A stretch of 64,000 bases of DNA from Peribacillus deserti (GTDB taxonomy: Bacteria; Bacillota; Bacilli; Bacillales; DSM-1321): contig NZ_JAFBFI010000006.1 in assembly GCF_016909175.1 (NCBI RefSeq), positions 1 to 64,000 of the forward strand, read 5' to 3'. How positions within the stretch are numbered: the stretch's first letter is position 1; every line of letters begins with the position of its first letter. Below, in pieces: positions 57,187 to 64,000 of the stretch. Below the pieces are notes generated by a model. That model was not told where the DNA came from, did no database searches, and saw only the letters and a list, made by a program, of their open reading frames with translations. A program made the translations under genes and the position numbers.

Positions 57187-57214
57187 ATTATATGGCTGCA
57201 CAAATGACATTGAA
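57187..57214 (-). promoter_or_regulatory. Candidate promoter of ylqD
   Basis: On the minus strand TTCAAT (57209-57214) and a perfect TATAAT (57187-57192) are 16 bp apart, about 65 bp upstream of ylqD. A promoter is needed here because a terminator follows khpA. Confidence 0.5.
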
Positions 57215-57370
57215 TTGCAGTCATTTTGCCCCTCGCGCTAATTAATCAGCCGTGTAAGCTGCAGGAGCGCATGGATAAGCAGTTGTTTTTGATAAGCAAA
57301 GAGGTTTGGCTTATTTATTTTTCAAGATATTTTCGGCCGAGCATACTTGTCATCACTCGATTTATCAATG

Positions 57371-57590
57371 CGCCGCTCATTATTTCGATGATTCGAAATA
57401 TCGGCTCATATTTTTTCGAGCAGGGCTCATTTATTTTAAAGAACAGCTCATTTATTTTTGATAACAGATCATATTTTTCGCCGCACTTCTTCGAACGGGC
57501 ATTCATGTAATTTTCCCTCAGATTGCTCGATTTGAAAAAGCAAATCATGATTGCGCCGCTCATGTATGCAGGTGGTCCCAGCTCATTTTT
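57371..57590. repeat. Degenerate ~21-bp tandem array in the khpA-ylqD gap
   Basis: GCTCAT or a near variant recurs at 57375, 57404, 57425, 57446, 57467, 57525, 57558 and 57581; the central four copies are exactly 21 bp apart. Because 21 is a multiple of 3, one minus-strand frame reads as diverged heptads (INELFFK, INEPCSK). That 82-codon frame has no ribosome binding site and is not called. The rest of the 646-bp gap (57125-57770) contains no gene. Confidence 0.65.
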
Positions 57591-57743
57591 ATCAAAGAGA
57601 AATGAATTCTCTGTTCAGTTCTTATGTAATTATATCAGGTCTAAGTCTATTTTTTCAGTCGCAGCTATATATTTTAAGCTGCTCTGCACTTATCGGCATG
57701 AAACAGTCATATGGTACTAGTTGAACTTAAATTAATATATAGC

Positions 57744-57772
57744 AAAAAAGGAGGGTATAATACCCTCCTTTT
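57744..57772 (-). terminator. Terminator after khpA
   Basis: Perfect 11-bp arms AAAGGAGGGTA and TACCCTCCTTT enclose 3 nt and are followed by six T residues on the minus strand, overlapping the khpA stop codon. Confidence 0.93.
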
Positions 57773-58001
57773 ATTCGGATATCTCCAAATAAATTTTCTT
57801 GTGCTGTGATGATCCTGCTGCATAGACTACAGTACGAATCGCCTTAGCTACACGCCCTTGCTTGCCGATTACTTTTCCCATATCGCTTTTATTCACAGAT
57901 AAGGAATAGATCGTTTTTTCATCCGCTTCATGAACAGTTACCTGTACGTCGTCAGGATGATCAACAAGAGGCTTTACAATTGTTTGGATTAATTCCTTCA
58001 T
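57771..58001 (-). CDS. khpA: KH-domain RNA-binding protein KhpA (YlqC)
   Basis: The 76-residue protein is a single KH domain with the GXXG loop in VIGKQGRVAKAIR (about 43-55). In other Firmicutes KhpA pairs with KhpB (Jag) and binds many RNAs, affecting cell division and length. It lies 12 bp after rpsP, the usual arrangement. Confidence 0.95.
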   Translation of the reverse strand: MKELIQTIVKPLVDHPDDVQVTVHEADEKTIYSLSVNKSDMGKVIGKQGRVAKAIRTVVYAAGSSQHKKIYLEISE

Positions 58002-58013
58002 GGCAAGAATGGA

Positions 58014-58286
58014 TTACTTGCTGTTTTTAGCATTGTGGAATTTTTCCATAATGCCTTGTTGAGAGAACAAGTTACGTACTGTGTCAGATGGCTTTGCACC
58101 ATTTTGCATCCACTTAAGAGCTAGTTCATCATTGATGTTTACAGTAGCTGGTTGAGTTACTGGGTTGTAAGTTCCGATCGTTTCAATAGAACGACCGTCA
58201 CGTGGAGCACGAGAATCTGCAACTACAATACGATAGAAAGGAGACTTTTTAGCTCCCATACGTTTTAAACGAATTTTTACTGCCAT
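58014..58286 (-). CDS. rpsP: 30S ribosomal protein S16
   Basis: The 90-residue protein begins [20 protein letters not shown] and has [19 protein letters not shown] and [13 protein letters not shown]. The ATG at 58286 follows GGAGGTG; the frame upstream to 58319 is not needed. It lies 96 bp after ffh. Confidence 0.97.
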   Translation of the reverse strand: MAVKIRLKRMGAKKSPFYRIVVADSRAPRDGRSIETIGTYNPVTQPATVNINDELALKWMQNGAKPSDTVRNLFSQQGIMEKFHNAKNSK

Positions 58287-58382
58287 TTTATATAAGCACC
58301 TCCGAATAGTTTCACACAAGATAATATATTACCAAACACATAACAGCTTGTAAAGGTTTTTTTCTTAACAGTTAAAAACTCC

Positions 58383-59726
58383 TTACATGAAAGGAAGCTT
58401 AAAGCCGCCTTTTTTCTTGCCTTTTTGCATATTGGTCATTTGTTTCATCATTTTTTTCATATCATCGAACTGTTTGATCAAGCGGTTTACTTCCTGTATG
58501 GTTGTTCCGCTTCCTTTTGCAATTCTCTTTTTTCGACCGGCATTAATCGCTTCAGGCTGTTCTTTTTCAAGCTTAGTCATGGAACGAATGATCGCTTCAA
58601 CACGTCCAATTTGCTTTTCATCAATGGAGACGTTGTTAAGGCCTTTCATTTTGTTTGCCCCGGGAAGCATTTTTAGAAGGTCGTCAAGAGGGCCCATAGA
58701 GCGCACTTGTCCCAGCTGATCCAGAAAATCGTCGAATGTAAAGGACATGGTTCTCATTTTTTGTTCAAGCTCTTTAGCCTTTTCAGTATCCACATTGGCC
58801 TGGGCTTTTTCAATTAATGTTAAAACGTCCCCCATCCCTAGTATCCGTGAAGCCATTCTTTCAGGGTGGAATGTTTCTAAAGCATCCATTTTTTCACCCA
58901 TACCGACAAACTTAATAGGAGTTTGTGTAACTGCACGTATGGAAAGAGCAGCTCCGCCTCTTGTATCTCCATCAAGCTTGGTCAGGACCACACCGGTTAA
59001 ACCTAGCTGCTCATTAAAGCTCTGGGCAACATTTACCGCATCCTGGCCGGTCATGGCATCAACAACTAGAAATATTTCATCAGGATTTGCCAGCTGCTGG
59101 ATCTCCTTAAGCTCACCCATCAATGTTTCATCTACGTGCAGTCGGCCTGCCGTATCGATTAAAACATAATCATGATGGTCCTCTTTGGCTTTAGCAATTG
59201 CCTGCCTGGCAATTTCAACAGGGCTTACCTGGTCACCGAGAGAGAATACAGGAAAGCTAAGCTGTTTCCCTAGGGTTTCAAGCTGTTTAATTGCGGCTGG
59301 ACGGTAAATATCTGCAGCAACTAATAAAGGCTTTCTGTTATATTTCTTCCTGAGGAGATTAGCAAGCTTGCCTGTTGTTGTTGTTTTACCGGCCCCTTGC
59401 AAACCAACCATCATAATAACGGTAGGAGGACGGTTAGATACTGCAATCTTGCTTTGTTCGCCGCCCATCAGCGCGGTTAGTTCTTCCTGAACTACCTTAA
59501 TGACCTGCTGGCCCGGCGAAAGGCTTTTTAAAACTTCCTGCCCTACGGCACGCTCGCTGACCTTCTTAACAAAGTCCTTAACCACTTTAAAGTTAACATC
59601 CGCTTCCAGTAAGGCAAGGCGGACTTCCCTCATCATTTCCTTTACGTCTGCTTCATTAACTTTGCCTTTGCCCCGAATTTTCTGAAACGTATTCTGCAGT
59701 CGGTCGGCTAAACTTTCGAATGCCAT
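58383..59726 (-). CDS. ffh: Signal recognition particle protein Ffh
   Basis: The 447-residue GTPase binds 4.5S/6S SRP RNA and signal peptides. It has an N domain, a G domain with GLQGAGKTTTTGKLA, DTAGRLH and TKLDGDTRGG, and a Met-rich M domain with MLPGANKMKG and a basic end, KKKGGFKLPFM. It lies 13 bp after ylxM. Confidence 0.97.
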   Translation of the reverse strand: MAFESLADRLQNTFQKIRGKGKVNEADVKEMMREVRLALLEADVNFKVVKDFVKKVSERAVGQEVLKSLSPGQQVIKVVQEELTALMGGEQSKIAVSNRPPTVIMMVGLQGAGKTTTTGKLANLLRKKYNRKPLLVAADIYRPAAIKQLETLGKQLSFPVFSLGDQVSPVEIARQAIAKAKEDHHDYVLIDTAGRLHVDETLMGELKEIQQLANPDEIFLVVDAMTGQDAVNVAQSFNEQLGLTGVVLTKLDGDTRGGAALSIRAVTQTPIKFVGMGEKMDALETFHPERMASRILGMGDVLTLIEKAQANVDTEKAKELEQKMRTMSFTFDDFLDQLGQVRSMGPLDDLLKMLPGANKMKGLNNVSIDEKQIGRVEAIIRSMTKLEKEQPEAINAGRKKRIAKGSGTTIQEVNRLIKQFDDMKKMMKQMTNMQKGKKKGGFKLPFM

Positions 59727-59739
59727 AATATGCCGCCTC

Positions 59740-60072
59740 CTAATCCAGTTCCTCGAGCGAGGATAAAGCGTCCAATATTTGCTCTTTAGAGGAGCTGCCG
59801 CTGTCTATAAAGGTTCTTATAGCTGCAGCTATTTTTTTTCGCTCTTGAAATTTTTGAAATAATGATAGTTTTGATTCATATTCTTCAAGCATTGCTTCTG
59901 TTCTCTTTATGTTATCATAGACTGCTTGACGGCTGACCTCATACTTTTCAGCTATCTCTCCAAGGGAGTAGTCATCTAGATAGTAGAGTGACATATAGCT
60001 CTGTTGTTTCTCTGTTAACAGCGAGTAATAGAAATCATAAAGATAATTCATTCGCGTTGTTTTTTCGAGCAA
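59740..60072 (-). CDS. ylxM: UPF0122 family DNA-binding protein YlxM
   Basis: The 110-residue protein has a sigma-70 region-4-like helix-turn-helix ([20 protein letters not shown], about 37-56). In Streptococcus a relative activates the SRP ATPase cycle. The start is a TTG at 60072 with GGGAGGGG 7 nt upstream, consistent with the KTTRMNYL family N-terminus. It precedes ffh in the same transcript. Confidence 0.93.
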   Translation of the reverse strand: MLEKTTRMNYLYDFYYSLLTEKQQSYMSLYYLDDYSLGEIAEKYEVSRQAVYDNIKRTEAMLEEYESKLSLFQKFQERKKIAAAIRTFIDSGSSSKEQILDALSSLEELD

Positions 60073-60119
60073 TTGGGCTCCCCTCCCTTGTGTTAAGTGA
60101 AAACCCTTTACAAAATAAT

Positions 60120-60148
60120 AGTTTACATAAAAGAAGATCGAATGTCAA
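60120..60148 (-). promoter_or_regulatory. Sigma-A promoter of ylxM-ffh
   Basis: On the minus strand a perfect TTGACA (60143-60148) and TAAACT (60120-60125) are 17 bp apart, between the ftsY terminator and ylxM. Confidence 0.85.
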
Positions 60149-60197
60149 GAAAAAGTCTTTACAGCCAATCTTTAATATGCTCCCTTCATCCTCTGCA

Positions 60198-60225
60198 AAA
60201 AAAACACCCTGCTGACGCAGGGTGC
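60198..60225 (-). terminator. Terminator after ftsY
   Basis: The arms CACCCTGC and GCAGGGTG with a 4-nt loop are followed by eight T residues on the minus strand, just past the ftsY stop. Confidence 0.93.
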
Positions 60226-60239
60226 TAAAAGCAAACTTA

Positions 60240-61232
60240 TTATTCTTCAGTTCCCTTTTCGATAACATTCGCGAACAAACCGTATACATATTTCTCAGGA
60301 TCAAACTCTTGCAGATCATCCATTTTTTCGCCGAGACCGACAAGCTTAACCGGTATTTCCAGTTCATTTCTGATGGCCAGGACAATCCCGCCTTTAGCTG
60401 TGCCATCGAGTTTTGAAAGGACAATACCCGTAACATCCGTAGCTTCTTTAAAGGTTTTTGCCTGTATTAATGCGTTTTGTCCAGTTGTCGCATCAAGTAC
60501 TAAAAGCACTTCATGAGGAGCACCGGGAACTTCTCTTTCAATTACTCTCTTAACCTTTTCAAGCTCCTTCATAAGATTAACCTTATTCTGAAGGCGTCCT
60601 GCTGTATCGCAAAGAAGAACATCCGCCCCGCGTGCTTTTGCTGCCTGCAGTGAATCGAACATAACAGCAGCCGGATCCGATCCTGCAGCCTGTTTTACAA
60701 CCTCAACGCCGACACGTTCACCCCATACCTCAAGCTGCTCGATAGCACCAGCTCTGAATGTATCTCCTGCAGCCAGAATGACTTTTTTGCCCTCTTGTTT
60801 GAATCGGTGAGCGAGCTTTCCAATCGTCGTCGTTTTACCTACGCCGTTCACACCTACGAACAGAATGACTGTAAGACTGCCTTCCTGCATATTCAAGTCA
60901 ACAGAAGCTGAGCTTGCTCCCTGGTAAATGTCAACCAATTTTTCTGAAATAACAGACTGCACATCTGCAGGATCCTGAATATTCTTTCGCTTGACCTCCA
61001 TTTTCAGTTCGTCAATAAGCATTTCAACCGTTTCATAGCCTACGTCTGCCTGAAAAAGAATTTCTTCCAGCTCTTCAAAAAAATCTTCATCCACTTTTCT
61101 ATAGCGCGCAACAAGATCATTTACTCTTCCAGTAAAAGAATTACGGGTTTTCGTAAGACCTTCTTTAAATTTATCCGTAACAGTATCTGTCTGGTGAGTA
61201 AATTTATCCTTTAGCTTTTTAAAAAAACTCAT
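60240..61232 (-). CDS. ftsY: Signal recognition particle receptor FtsY
   Basis: The 330-residue GTPase docks SRP-ribosome complexes at the membrane. It has a short basic N-terminus without the long acidic A domain of enterobacteria, then the N domain, and a G domain with GVNGVGKTTTIGKLA, DTFRAGAIEQL, DTAGRLQNK and TKLDGTAKGG. It lies 15 bp after smc. Confidence 0.97.
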   Translation of the reverse strand: MSFFKKLKDKFTHQTDTVTDKFKEGLTKTRNSFTGRVNDLVARYRKVDEDFFEELEEILFQADVGYETVEMLIDELKMEVKRKNIQDPADVQSVISEKLVDIYQGASSASVDLNMQEGSLTVILFVGVNGVGKTTTIGKLAHRFKQEGKKVILAAGDTFRAGAIEQLEVWGERVGVEVVKQAAGSDPAAVMFDSLQAAKARGADVLLCDTAGRLQNKVNLMKELEKVKRVIEREVPGAPHEVLLVLDATTGQNALIQAKTFKEATDVTGIVLSKLDGTAKGGIVLAIRNELEIPVKLVGLGEKMDDLQEFDPEKYVYGLFANVIEKGTEE

Positions 61233-61247
61233 TTGAACACATCCTTT

Positions 61248-64000
61248 TTAAGATTGAACCAGTTCCTTCGATTCGTGCAGTCTAACAGATACCAGTTTAG
61301 AAACGCCTGATTCCTGCATGGTTACACCATATAGGACATCAGCTTCCTCCATTGTTCCTTTTCTATGAGTAATCACAATAAATTGAGTTTCCTTACTGAA
61401 CTTCTTTAAGTACTGGCTGAAACGATAAACGTTCGCATCATCCAATGCAGCCTCGACTTCATCTAAGATGCAGAATGGCACCGGCCTCACTTTTAATATA
61501 GCAAATAACAGGGCAATAGCAGTTAACGCTCGTTCTCCACCTGAAAGCAGACCTAAATTCTGGAGCTTTTTGCCAGGAGGCTGAGCCACTATTTCGACAC
61601 CCGTGTTAAGAAGGTCCTGGGGCTCTGTCAGCTTGAGCTCCGCCCTGCCGCCGCCAAATAACGCCGGAAAGACGTGGGCAAACTGATCTTTAATCGCATA
61701 AAAAGAAGAATGGAATCTCCGTTTCATTTCTTCATCCATTTCCCCAATAACTTGGAATAAAGTATCTTTAGCTTCTTGTAGATCATTCTTCTGCTCCAGA
61801 AGAAACTCATACCGCTCTGAGACCCTTGCATATTCATCAATTGCACCAATATTCACAGGTTCAAGCTCTTCGATCGCCATTTTTATAAGCTTAACTTTCT
61901 TTCTTGCCTCTTCAGCAGGAATAGCCAGCGGATGGTTTTCTTTCGCCGCCTCGAAAGAAAGGAAATATTCTTTCTGCAAATGAACGAGCTTGTTATCAAG
62001 TTCCACATCCAGCCTGTTCAGCTTGACCTCTTCATCCTTTAGTGCTTCTGTTAACCCCTTATACTGGCGCTTCAGCTCTTTTAAGCGGATTTCTTCAGTT
62101 TCTAATTCGGCATGAAGATTAAGTCTTTCCTGCCTTCTCTCGGAAATAAGCATTATCGTTTCATTTTTTTCCTTCAGCTTATGCTTTGCTGCTTCCTCCA
62201 GCTGGTTCTCACCGCTAAAGTCACTTTCCATTTCATTCTGCAGCAAGGATAAATCCTCGGAATACTCCGCGTATTTGTATTTCAAATTTGTCTTCTCTTC
62301 AACAATTCTGCTGAATTTATCCCTTTGATGCTGCAGCTGTTCTTTTTTGGTTGCCAGCTCAATTTTAAGCTCATTCAATTCTTCAGTTAAGGCTTCCCTG
62401 GAGGTGGCCTGGTTTTGTTTTTGCTCAGTCAGCATCGTAATTTCTTCATTTAACTTGAGGATTTCTTCTTCACAGGAAGCAATCATTTTTTTCACTTCTT
62501 GAAGGCGGTTCACCCTCGCATTATTTTCTTCCTGCGCAGACATTTTTTCCAGATCGTACACAGAAAGCCGATCATTAATATTCTTCTCCTGAACCTCGAC
62601 TTCGCGGATCTCTCCTTTTAAGGACTGCTCTGACAGCCGGAGTTTTTCCCCGTTGGTCCGGATTTCTTCAAGGTTTAATTCCTGGGCTTGTACATCATTC
62701 TTAAGAACCTTAACATGCTGCTGAAGCTTAGAAGTTTTATCCTCCATGTCACCCAGCTTTTTCTTCAGGTCTTCCAATTCACCTTTTCTAGATAATAGGG
62801 ATGCGTTTTTTTGCTTAACGGCTCCCCCGGTCATAGATCCGCCTGGATTTACTACGTCTCCATCAAGGGTTACAAACCGGTAGCGATGACCTGTGATTTT
62901 TGCCAGCTCATTCGCACCTCGCAGGTCCGCTGTGACAATAATTGTTCCTAAAAGATTTCCTATAACATCCTCATATTTAGGATCAAAGGAAATTAAGGAA
63001 GAAGCCTGTCCGACAAACGCTGGTGAATTTTCTATTTGTTTAATAACCGAATAAGGAACAGTTTTTGCTTTAATAGCAGTCAGAGGAAGAAAGGTTGCCC
63101 GGCCATAAGAATTCTTCTTTAAGAATCCAATTGCCCGTCTAGCATTTTCTTCATTATTTACCACAACATGCTGAGCTGCGCCGCCAAGAGCAATTTCAAT
63201 GGCAGTCTGGTATTCCCTAGGAACTTGTACAAGCTCTGCCACCGCTCCTTCGATCCCTTGAAGCACCGTATTTTTAGCCTTTAAAATCTCTTTTACACCT
63301 TGGAAAAACCCAGCATAATCCTCTTCCATTTCTTCAAGCATTTCTTTTCTTGATTTAGCCTGCTGAAGATATTGAAAAGCCTGGTAAAGCGTTTTTTCTT
63401 GTTTCTGGTAATTGTTTTTTAGATTTTCCAATTGATTCTGCTGGCTTCTAAATGAATGAATTTGTTCTTCCATCTTGGCTTGAAGCTGTGCTAACTCATC
63501 TGCAAGCCTTGTTTTTATATCATGGATCCGATTTCGCTCTGATACATGCTTAGCATTTTCTTCATCAAGACGGCTGGTTCTTGAAGCAGCTTGGCGAAGC
63601 TGCTGTTCAATAAGCTGATACTCATTTTTCGCAGCAGCCTGCTTATTCAGCCAATCTATATAATCGCTTTTTAAGGCCTCTATCGTTTCTTCCACATTTA
63701 CTTTAAGGAGTGACATTTCCTTTTGTTTTTCATTTAATTGGATTTGCAGTTCTTTAACGGCAGCCTCAAGAGCAGCTAGAGAATGCTTCTCGTTCTGTTC
63801 CTCTTCACCCAATATTTGAAGCCTGTCATAAGCAGCTTCCTTCGCTTTTTCAAGCTGCTGCTTATTCTGGGCGGCATTTTTCTTTCTTTCCTTAAGAACC
63901 TCTTTGCGGCCTTCAAGCTTCTCTAATTCTTCACTTACATGCAGGAGAACATCCTGCAGTGAATTAATCGATTCATCAAGGGCCGTCATTTGATCCCAGC
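61248..64000 (-). CDS. smc: Chromosome segregation ATPase SMC (5' end missing)
   Basis: The last 917 codons of smc are present; the gene continues beyond the right edge of the window. Missing are roughly the first 270 residues with Walker A and the first coiled-coil part. Visible are the N-terminal coiled coil, the hinge domain with SYGRATFLPL and the glycine-rich PGGSMTGG, the second coiled coil, the ABC signature GLLSGGERALTAIALLFAI and Walker B FCILDEVEAALDD. It organises the chromosome with ScpA and ScpB. It is followed by ftsY. Confidence 0.97.
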   Translation of the reverse strand, partial: WDQMTALDESINSLQDVLLHVSEELEKLEGRKEVLKERKKNAAQNKQQLEKAKEAAYDRLQILGEEEQNEKHSLAALEAAVKELQIQLNEKQKEMSLLKVNVEETIEALKSDYIDWLNKQAAAKNEYQLIEQQLRQAASRTSRLDEENAKHVSERNRIHDIKTRLADELAQLQAKMEEQIHSFRSQQNQLENLKNNYQKQEKTLYQAFQYLQQAKSRKEMLEEMEEDYAGFFQGVKEILKAKNTVLQGIEGAVAELVQVPREYQTAIEIALGGAAQHVVVNNEENARRAIGFLKKNSYGRATFLPLTAIKAKTVPYSVIKQIENSPAFVGQASSLISFDPKYEDVIGNLLGTIIVTADLRGANELAKITGHRYRFVTLDGDVVNPGGSMTGGAVKQKNASLLSRKGELEDLKKKLGDMEDKTSKLQQHVKVLKNDVQAQELNLEEIRTNGEKLRLSEQSLKGEIREVEVQEKNINDRLSVYDLEKMSAQEENNARVNRLQEVKKMIASCEEEILKLNEEITMLTEQKQNQATSREALTEELNELKIELATKKEQLQHQRDKFSRIVEEKTNLKYKYAEYSEDLSLLQNEMESDFSGENQLEEAAKHKLKEKNETIMLISERRQERLNLHAELETEEIRLKELKRQYKGLTEALKDEEVKLNRLDVELDNKLVHLQKEYFLSFEAAKENHPLAIPAEEARKKVKLIKMAIEELEPVNIGAIDEYARVSERYEFLLEQKNDLQEAKDTLFQVIGEMDEEMKRRFHSSFYAIKDQFAHVFPALFGGGRAELKLTEPQDLLNTGVEIVAQPPGKKLQNLGLLSGGERALTAIALLFAILKVRPVPFCILDEVEAALDDANVYRFSQYLKKFSKETQFIVITHRKGTMEEADVLYGVTMQESGVSKLVSVRLHESKELVQS

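Noticed and set aside
57315-57563. 82-codon minus-strand frame in the 21-bp array
   Set aside because: Openness is explained by the 21-bp period; no ribosome binding site.

Overview
The window is a chromosomal segment of a member of Bacillaceae (Bacillus sensu lato). The evidence is gene order (smc-ftsY-ylxM-ffh-rpsP-khpA, the 34-gene fla/che operon, xerC-hslV-hslU-codY, rpsB-tsf-pyrH-frr-uppS), Bacillus-type proteins (CodY, FliY, SwrB, SwrD, YlxM), strong AGGAGG-type ribosome binding sites, frequent TTG/GTG starts and intergenic repeat families of the kind scattered through such genomes. The species cannot be named from the sequence. Every convincing gene is on the minus strand, so transcription runs from high to low coordinates. 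No rRNA, tRNA, CRISPR array, prophage or complete insertion sequence was seen.

Region by region, in transcription order: 64000-52277 holds chromosome organisation, protein targeting and translation genes: smc (5' end outside the window), ftsY, ylxM, ffh, rpsP, khpA, a 646-bp repeat-bearing gap, ylqD, rimM, trmD, rplS, lepB, rbgA and rnhB. 52251-50063 holds ylqG-ylqH, a FliK-like protein coupled to a free-standing FlhB C-terminal domain. 50034-45441 is an N-acetylmuramic acid uptake and wall-recycling cluster (murR, murQ, murP, mupG), sitting where many relatives have ylqH directly followed by sucC. 45267-39699 carries sucC, sucD, dprA, a decayed reading frame and topA. 39392-33947 is trmFO, xerC, hslV, hslU and codY, with a dispersed inverted repeat between hslV and hslU.

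33411-5303 is the fla/che operon, 28 kb with no strong internal terminator: rod and basal body (flgB, flgC, fliE, fliF), switch and export (fliG, fliH, fliI, fliJ), hook (ylxF, fliK, flgD, a TIGR02530-type gene, flgE), swrD, fliL, switch and phosphatase (fliM, fliY, cheY), export gate (fliO, fliP, fliQ, fliR, flhB, flhA), placement GTPase and ATPase (flhF, flhG), chemotaxis (cheB, cheA, cheW, cheC, cheD), then sigD, a small unknown gene and swrB. 5145-687 is rpsB, tsf, pyrH, frr and uppS, again interrupted by a dispersed repeat and by terminators. The first 686 bp are repeats and no gene; cdsA, the usual neighbour after uppS, is not there.

The best candidates for a second look are the ylqG-ylqH pair (a possible second FliK/FlhB-type export switch), the inserted mur cluster with a cre box at its promoter, an HslV without the N-terminal serine described for Bacillus CodW, two degenerate 20/21-bp tandem arrays, two near-identical intra-operon inverted repeats, and several short decayed reading frames. 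I did not find a clearly new multi-gene system.
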